DNA of 9,682 bases from NCBI GenBank assembly GCA_003551785.1, contig PUNP01000014.1, positions 1 to 9,682 of the forward strand. Direction: 5' to 3'. Of this stretch, positions 5,242 to 9,682 are shown piece by piece. Position 1 is the stretch's first letter, and each line of letters starts with the position of its first letter. This DNA is from Candidatus Brocadiaceae bacterium (GTDB lineage: Bacteria > Planctomycetota > Brocadiia > SM23-32). The notes beneath the pieces were generated by a model. The model saw only the letters and a program-made list of their open reading frames with translations. It did not search any database and was not told the origin of the DNA. The position numbers and the translations under genes were made by a program.

Positions 5242-5286
5242 TGGCCGCTCCAATACTTGAATATATGCCCCGGAGACCCGTTTTTC

Positions 5287-6363
5287 ATGCTTTATACCTT
5301 CGCTAAATACGCTTGTGCTATCCCCTGTTTGGCTTTCCTGCTGATATCGACGGGCTGTACATACCCTGATTTAAAGCGCCCCCCCGTTCGTAACTTCATT
5401 CGAGATGCGCGAACGGCTCATCGTCCGCCCGAACCCGACCCCAGGCCGACCGAAGAGTTAGAGGAAGCTGTCAGGGCATACCGGGGGGAGATCGAGGTGT
5501 CGCCTAAAGATTATATACTCGGCCCGGGGGATGTTATTTCCGTCAAAATACTCGTGCCCGGAACGCAGGAGCCCGATTTCGACCTTGAGACGACTATCAC
5601 GGCCGAGGGGATGATGCGATGCCCATTGCTGGGCGAGGTGCATGTCGACGGCTTAAGCGTTGCCGACCTGCAGGAAAAACTGGAAGAGTTGTACCTCGAC
5701 GGTTATTACAATCAGGCTTCGGTTGAAGTATCGGTGCTTGAATATTACAGCAAGCGTGCTATGCTGACCGGCCATATATCAAGTCCCGGACAGTATCCTA
5801 TCAAAGGTGAACGGGTGTCTTTGCTGCATCTTTTGCTAGAAGCCGGTGGCCTGGGCGGTGGGGCAGGATACGATATCTCGATCATACGCGGTGAAACGCC
5901 CCAGGACATGCCTTTTGCCCCGCCGGAACGTTTCGATATCGAAAGACTCGTACGCTACGGCGATCTTGAACGTAATATCTGGGTGTATCCCGGTGACATT
6001 GTTCATGTTCTGCCCGAGTCCCCTCCCGAATACGTCTATACGCTCGGTTTTATTAGTAACAGAGCCGTTCAGCTTCCCAGAGACAGGGATATTTCGCTCA
6101 TGGATTTAATTTCACAGGTCGGCGGGGTGCCGGCCGTTGCCCGGGCACAGTACACTTCCATCATGCGTTACGAGGATGGACAACCCGTGATTTATAATGT
6201 TGATCTCACCCGTATAGCTGAAGGGGCCGTTCCGGATATACCCCTGCAGGCAAATGACAGGGTAATTGTGAGTACGGACTGGTTCCGAAGAGCGCTTGAC
6301 GGCTTCGGGAGGATGGGGCCGTTCAGGGGCTTTGTTCCATCACCGGCACCTATAGGACAATAG
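5287..6363 (+). CDS. Wza-like outer-membrane polysaccharide export lipoprotein (Poly_export + two SLBB domains)
   Basis: This 358-residue protein probably forms the outer-membrane or periplasmic channel for exopolysaccharide. A signal peptide MLYTFAKYACAIPCLAFLLI ends in STGC, with Cys24 as lipid site. The Poly_export domain begins at YILGPGDVISVKI (76-88), its hallmark, and continues through ITAEGMMRCPLLGEVHVDGLSVADLQEKL. SLBB domain 1 spans about 158-242 (MLTGHISSPGQYPIKG...LLHLLLEAGGLG...YPGDIVHV). SLBB domain 2 spans about 250-330 (YTLGFISNRAVQLP...LMDLISQVGGV...QANDRVIV). A C-terminal DWFRRALDGFGRMGPF segment may be the short amphipathic membrane helix of this family. I chose ATG at 5287, with GGAG at 5272-5275 (11-bp spacing), because it gives a compact signal peptide. 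A TTG at 5257 in frame lacks a ribosome-binding site. The Wzc-like partner lies about 900 bp downstream. Confidence 0.93.
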   Translation: MLYTFAKYACAIPCLAFLLISTGCTYPDLKRPPVRNFIRDARTAHRPPEPDPRPTEELEEAVRAYRGEIEVSPKDYILGPGDVISVKILVPGTQEPDFDLETTITAEGMMRCPLLGEVHVDGLSVADLQEKLEELYLDGYYNQASVEVSVLEYYSKRAMLTGHISSPGQYPIKGERVSLLHLLLEAGGLGGGAGYDISIIRGETPQDMPFAPPERFDIERLVRYGDLERNIWVYPGDIVHVLPESPPEYVYTLGFISNRAVQLPRDRDISLMDLISQVGGVPAVARAQYTSIMRYEDGQPVIYNVDLTRIAEGAVPDIPLQANDRVIVSTDWFRRALDGFGRMGPFRGFVPSPAPIGQ

Positions 6364-6563
6364 CAGTGTTAGCTGATGAGCTGTTAAGCAACGGCAAACG
6401 GCTGAGAGCTGAGGGCTGAGGGCAAAGAGCTGAGGGCGGAGAGAAACGACAATTTAAATTGTTGAGCTGTTGAGATTATAGGAAGTAACAGAAAGACAGC
6501 GGCGAAATGGGTTCTGACAGCCCGATTGAAAAGTGCAACATAAGCTGTATAGCGCATGCTAGA
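6364..6563. repeat. Intergenic heptanucleotide repeat (GAGRGCN) and related sequence
   Basis: Six heptads run from 6404 to 6445: GAGAGCT, GAGGGCT, GAGGGCA, AAGAGCT, GAGGGCG, GAGAGAA. Upstream, AGCTGATGAGCTGTTAAGCAACG (6371-6393, one contiguous segment written here only as a landmark) resembles 2608-2643. An AATTTAAATT palindrome lies at about 6452-6461. No gene and no clear terminator for the exporter gene are visible. Confidence 0.65.
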
Positions 6564-6844
6564 GGCGTGGCCGAAAAGGCAATAATGAGCTAATGCCACT
6601 ATTTCAAGAGCAAACGCGCCCCTTTGGGGCGCATTAATCTTTGTACCATTTATTACCCCTGGTTAAAACCAGGGGCTACCTAACCTCGCCCCGCTGGGGA
6701 GAAAACAGAAGCCTTGCCCCGGATGGGGCAAAGTACGGTAGCCTCGGGTTTCAACCCGAAGGTGATGATTCACACGTTTTTTGCGCCCTGGAAGGGCGCG
6801 GTAGATCGTTACGTATTGGCTATGATGCGCTTTTCGGCCACGCC
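6564..6844. mobile_element. Complete 281-bp hairpin-array element with 15-bp terminal inverted repeats
   Basis: The ends GGCGTGGCCGAAAAG (6564-6578) and CTTTTCGGCCACGCC (6830-6844) are perfect inverted repeats. Between them lie six hairpins: GCGCCCC-TTT-GGGGCGC (6616-6632), CCCCTGGTT/AACCAGGGG (6656-6675), CCCC-GCT-GGGG (about 6689-6699), TTGCCCC-GGAT-GGGGCAA (6714-6731), CCTCGGGTT/AACCCGAAGG (6742-6762) and GCGCCCT-GGA-AGGGCGC (6783-6799). There is no coding capacity. CTAGA occurs directly outside the left end (6559-6563) and 2 bp outside the right end (6847-6851), which may be target duplication or extended terminus. A partial inverted copy lies at 4117-4317. Confidence 0.8.
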
Positions 6845-6852
6845 CCCTAGAA

Positions 6853-7117
6853 GCGTGGCCGGAAAGGTGCAGGCGGAATGTATGACAGGCAGGATGCCTG
6901 TCTTACGTATAGCACGCATCCTGCGTGCGCCAGGACAGGCAGGATGCCTGTTTTACGTATAGCACGCATCCTGCGTGCGCCAGGACAGGCAGGATGCCTG
7001 TCTTACGTATAGCACGCATCCTGCGTGCGCCAGGACAGGCAGGATGCCTGTCTTACGTATAGCACGCATCCTGCGTGCGCCAGGACAGGCAGGATGCCTG
7101 TCTTACGTTTTTAAAGA
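6853..7117. repeat. 50-bp tandem repeat array (about 4.5 units) seeded by a terminal-inverted-repeat element
   Basis: GCGTGGCCGGAAAGGTGCA (6853-6871) and the next 20 bp match, inverted, the right end of the element at 2662-2789. From 6884, units of exactly 50 bp repeat. ACAGGCA-GGA-TGCCTGT occurs at 6884, 6934, 6984, 7034 and 7084, alternating with GCACGCA-TCC-TGCGTGC four times. TCTTACGTAT recurs at 6901, 7001 and 7051, with TTTTACGTAT at 6951. Each unit thus holds two 7-bp-stem hairpins with complementary 3-nt loops (GGA and TCC). Units are nearly identical. The array ends at about 7108-7117 without a right terminus. Confidence 0.85.
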
Positions 7118-7266
7118 ACGCGTGACATGTTTTCGGGATAAAGTCCTCTGAAATAAAAAGTGGGAACTTTTGGGGTGCAGGTTAAGGACTTATGTTTTCA
7201 GTGAACCGCGTAACAGACCAGATGAAACTGAAATTTCACAACGTTAAAATTTATAGATATTAACAT
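7118..7266 (+). other. Leader region of the kinase gene, no clear promoter
   Basis: The 149 bp between the tandem array and the kinase ATG is AT-rich. It contains a perfect 10-bp palindrome TGAAATTTCA (7229-7238) and TAAAAT (7245-7250), but no matching -35 box. No Shine-Dalgarno sequence is visible in the 20 bp before the ATG (ttatagatattaacat). Confidence 0.5.
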
Positions 7267-9525
7267 ATGGACAATACACAGAATACCGTCAACATAGCGC
7301 CCCAGCATGATGCCGGGGTGGAGATTCGCAGGCATTTAAGCATTTTGCGTGAGCGGTTTTGGACTATTTTTGCTTGCCTGGTGATCATATTTTCCGTCTC
7401 CGCTATCCGTGCTTTTCGCGCCCCTCCCCGCTATGAGACGACTGCACGTCTGCTTATCGGCCAGACTGCTCATCGGGCCCCTTTTGCAGAGGATATCCAC
7501 CAGCGTACGGATTATCAAACGTATTCCGAGCTTATCAGGAGCCGAGAAGTGATGGAGAAGGCACTCGAGAACCCTCAACTGGCAGAGCGGTTCACGGCAC
7601 CCGAAGAAACTCTCGATACTGCCCGGCCCGGATTTTTTCGAGCGGTTAGGGAAGAGGTCCGCCATTTTTTCAGTGATGAACCGACCCGGCCCATGGAACC
7701 ATGGGAACGGTTAAGGGGGAGAATCAGCACCCGGCGTGTGGGAGACACCAACCTTATGGACGTCAGGGTCGCCGGCGGCAATCCCCGTGAATGCGCGCTG
7801 ATCGCTAATACTGTCGCTGAAGCCTATGTTAATTTTTCAATCGATCTCAGGAGACGCACCGCAGGAGAAACCTTTGAATCTTTGCAGAGACTGAAAAGTG
7901 AACAGGAGAAAGCGCTGCGGGAATCGGAAGATTCACTCTATGCTTTTCAGCAAGAAGAGGGAACAGAGGAGAAAAAGGAGGCGATCCAAAGGCGAATCCA
8001 GAGACTGAACTCCGAGCTTACCGAGGTGCAGATGCAACTGATGGAAAGGAAAACCTCGGCTGTCGCTATCCAGAAAGTCTTTGAGGACATGGATGTGGAG
8101 GACGTAGAATCGCTGATCACTGTCGCCTATGCGATGGATGATGATCGCATATCCGAAGCGCTTTCCGAACTCAGGAATTTGCAGCTCGACCGGGTGGATG
8201 TCCCCGCAGCATACGGCCCCTCGCATCCGGAAGTCGTTAAGATTGAGACCAGGACTTCGATTTTGCAGCGGCAAATTGCCCGAGCCATAGAATCATATGA
8301 GGATGGAATGGAAACCGAACTGGAGCTCTTGCAGGAACGCGAAAAAGCATTGGAAGAGGCGCTTGAAGAACAAAACCGTTTGCGCCTGGGTGAGCGAAGG
8401 GCAATGCTCGGACTGGAAAGACTGCGGAAGGACCTGGAACGGCAGGAAAAATTTTACGATGTTATTTTAGAACGGCTCAGAGGAGTCGACCTCGGTAAAG
8501 ATGCCGAAGTCGCCAGTATAGAATTGGTAGAAAAAGCAGAAACCCCTGTTATGCCTTTCGCTCCCGACCGACAGCGCGCCCTGATGGTCGGGCTGATGCT
8601 CGGGCTTTTTGTCGGAGTCGGAATGGCCTACCTGCATGAATGGCTCGACGACAGGATCATATCTCCCGCCGACCTGGAAGCAAAACTCAACCTGCCGTCG
8701 CTCGGCTTCATCCCTGAAATCGAGACCGATGAGGTTGCTGACACCGGTTTCAGTGAGATGGCTACCCATGCTTTGCTCTCGACAACCAGTCCCATAAGTG
8801 AGTCGCTGCGCGGGATACGTACCAATCTCTATTTTTCCGGGGCCAGGAAGGACGAAGGCAGTTCTATCGTCATCACCTCGCCCGGCCCCGAAGAGGGCAA
8901 AACACTCTTAACATCTAATCTCGCAATAACCCTCGCCCAGGATGGCAACAGAGTGCTGCTGGTTGATGCCGACCTGAGGCGGCCGCGTATTCATACCGCC
9001 TTCACCGCCGACAGAGCGCCCGGACTGACCAATGTACTGGCGGGAGAGAAACGTTATGAAAATATCGTAGTCAGCCCGGAGGACGATAAAGGTAATCTGC
9101 TCGATAATCTGCATATCCTGCCGGCAGGGAATAAATCCCCGAATCCCGCCGAACTGCTCGGCGGCAAGTCCATGACTGATTTCATGACTGAAGTGCGCAC
9201 GGCTTATGATATGGTCATTTATGATACGGGCGCCGCGCTTCTTGTCGCCGACGCCGCTATCGTTGCCAGCCGATGTGACGGGGTGCTTTTAGTTACCAAA
9301 TCGGGCACCAGCAGGCGGGGGAAAGTCCAGCGGCTGATTAAACAGCTCGAACATGCTCAATGCACCATACTCGGCGCCGTCATCAATGATGTACGCCCAA
9401 GACTTGTCGGTAAATCTTACGGTTACGGTTATGGTTATGGTTACGGTTATGGTTATGGTTATGGTTATGGTTACGGCTATTATGAGCAGGAAAGAGAAGA
9501 GGATGACGACGGGAGTGAAGCGTAG
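7267..9525 (+). CDS. Wzc-like polysaccharide co-polymerase with C-terminal tyrosine autokinase (BY-kinase)
   Basis: This 752-residue inner-membrane protein controls chain length and export of surface polysaccharide by cycles of tyrosine autophosphorylation. The Wzz domain starts around residue 18, with transmembrane segment 1 at about 31-50 (FWTIFACLVIIFSVSAI). Long periplasmic coiled coils lie near 200-270 and 342-410. A Pro-rich ETPVMPFAPDR stretch precedes transmembrane segment 2 (438-457). The cytoplasmic kinase has the ExxRxxRTN oligomerisation motif (E512-N520), Walker A SPGPEEGKT (538-546, Lys545), Walker A' VLLVDADLRRP (563-573) and Walker B VIYDTG (650-655, Asp653). The C-terminus carries 12 tyrosines in a Gly-Tyr tract (718-739), then an acidic tail. 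Length and order match full-length BY-kinases. ATG 7267 lacks an evident ribosome-binding site, but the N-terminal sequence fits the family. It probably works with the Wza-like protein at 5287-6363. Confidence 0.95.
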   Translation: MDNTQNTVNIAPQHDAGVEIRRHLSILRERFWTIFACLVIIFSVSAIRAFRAPPRYETTARLLIGQTAHRAPFAEDIHQRTDYQTYSELIRSREVMEKALENPQLAERFTAPEETLDTARPGFFRAVREEVRHFFSDEPTRPMEPWERLRGRISTRRVGDTNLMDVRVAGGNPRECALIANTVAEAYVNFSIDLRRRTAGETFESLQRLKSEQEKALRESEDSLYAFQQEEGTEEKKEAIQRRIQRLNSELTEVQMQLMERKTSAVAIQKVFEDMDVEDVESLITVAYAMDDDRISEALSELRNLQLDRVDVPAAYGPSHPEVVKIETRTSILQRQIARAIESYEDGMETELELLQEREKALEEALEEQNRLRLGERRAMLGLERLRKDLERQEKFYDVILERLRGVDLGKDAEVASIELVEKAETPVMPFAPDRQRALMVGLMLGLFVGVGMAYLHEWLDDRIISPADLEAKLNLPSLGFIPEIETDEVADTGFSEMATHALLSTTSPISESLRGIRTNLYFSGARKDEGSSIVITSPGPEEGKTLLTSNLAITLAQDGNRVLLVDADLRRPRIHTAFTADRAPGLTNVLAGEKRYENIVVSPEDDKGNLLDNLHILPAGNKSPNPAELLGGKSMTDFMTEVRTAYDMVIYDTGAALLVADAAIVASRCDGVLLVTKSGTSRRGKVQRLIKQLEHAQCTILGAVINDVRPRLVGKSYGYGYGYGYGYGYGYGYGYGYYEQEREEDDDGSEA
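9418..9483 (+). repeat. In-frame hexanucleotide microsatellite (GGTTAY)10 encoding the Tyr cluster
   Basis: TAC is followed by ten consecutive six-base Gly-Tyr units (nine GGTTAT or GGTTAC and one GGCTAT) and then TAT. This gives Y-(GY)10-Y, 12 tyrosines at residues 718-739. The unit length is a multiple of three, so gain or loss of units changes tyrosine number without a frameshift. Unit order is TAC, TAT, TAT, TAC, TAT, TAT, TAT, TAT, TAC, TAT. Confidence 0.95.
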
Positions 9526-9682
9526 AAATGTTGAAATGCTGGGATGCTGGGATGCCAGTAAGGCACAGCGCAGAGAGCTTAGGGCAACGACAACAACGGA
9601 AAGACAACGAATTTTTAGCCACAAAAGGCACAAAAGACACATAAAAGTAGAACGTGGAAAGTGGAAAGTTGAACGTAAAAAA
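9526..9682. repeat. Intergenic low-complexity region with 8-bp and 7-bp periodic repeats
   Basis: After the kinase stop, TGAAATGC, TGGGATGC, TGGGATGC (about 9532-9555) repeat with an 8-bp period. At 9647-9681, GTAGAAC, GTGGAAA, GTGGAAA, GTTGAAC, GTAAAAA repeat with a 7-bp period up to the window edge. Between them is the acgacaacaacggaaagacaacg vocabulary seen near 890 and 6446. No gene or terminator is evident. Confidence 0.6.

Noticed and set aside
5257..5286. TTG start giving a 10-residue longer exporter
   Set aside because: There is no ribosome-binding site before it. The ATG at 5287 gives a compact lipoprotein signal peptide, with GGAG upstream.
6641..6962. Plus-strand short frames as genes
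   Set aside because: They lie inside the hairpin-array element and tandem array and are explained by repeat translation.
6884..7117. CRISPR array
   Set aside because: The 50-bp units repeat throughout with no unique spacers. The alternating palindromes are part of one continuous unit and no cas gene is present.
9289..9642. Minus-strand frame with Thr-Ile or His-Asn repeats
   Set aside because: The repeats are the antisense of the GGTTAY tract of the kinase, with no independent support.
1..9682. tRNA, rRNA or riboswitch
   Set aside because: No cloverleaf, conserved T-loop (GTTCRANNC) in context, or known aptamer pattern was seen on either strand by eye.

Overview
The window looks like a chromosomal segment of a diderm (Gram-negative-type) bacterium carrying part of an exopolysaccharide or capsule export locus, set in intergenic DNA unusually rich in small palindromic and terminal-inverted-repeat elements. 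The diderm assignment rests on an outer-membrane polysaccharide exporter, a BY-kinase/Wzz co-polymerase and two lipoproteins. The style of intergenic repeat, with ACAGGCA-GGA-TGCCTGT hairpins and chains of GC-rich hairpins, reminds me of PVC-superphylum genomes such as Kiritimatiellota or Omnitrophota. That is an impression from memory, and I cannot assign a taxon from the sequence alone.

Layout. Positions 1-850, minus strand, are a decayed toxin-antitoxin area: a remnant of one PIN-domain protein, an intact UPF0175-type antitoxin, and a PIN (DUF3368-like) toxin cut off after about 65 recognisable residues and joined to an unrelated reading frame that runs off the left edge. Positions 1082-2104, minus strand, encode an extended SDR nucleotide-sugar epimerase that resembles GDP-mannose 3,5-epimerase. 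Positions 2105-3440 hold no gene but several repeat families: two near-identical ~130-bp elements with terminal inverted repeats, single hairpins, and a cluster of four related hairpins. From 3447 on, the plus strand carries the export genes: a small LPP20-like lipoprotein (3545-4117), a secreted or membrane-anchored CNA_B-like beta-sandwich protein (4630-5241), a Wza-type outer-membrane export lipoprotein (5287-6363) and a Wzc-type tyrosine autokinase (7267-9525). Two near-consensus sigma-70 promoters with 17-bp spacers precede the first two of these genes.

How the genes fit together. Wza-like and Wzc-like proteins normally form the trans-envelope machine that polymerises and exports surface polysaccharide, and the epimerase could supply a sugar nucleotide. 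The CNA_B-like protein is 45 bp upstream of the exporter and probably co-transcribed with it, so it is a candidate accessory factor. The exporter and the kinase are separated by about 900 bp of mobile or repetitive DNA.

The most interesting signals are: (i) a (GGTTAY)n hexanucleotide tract that encodes a 12-tyrosine Gly-Tyr tail on the kinase and could change tyrosine number without a frameshift; (ii) two unrelated element bodies, 132 bp and 281 bp, that share the same terminal inverted repeat, GTGGCCGAAAAG, and so look like non-autonomous elements moved by one unseen recombinase; (iii) a 50-bp tandem array apparently amplified from the inner hairpin pair of one of these elements; and (iv) degenerate 7-bp-period purine-rich repeats in three intergenic places with different sequence but the same period. 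No complete, clearly new multi-gene system is evident.
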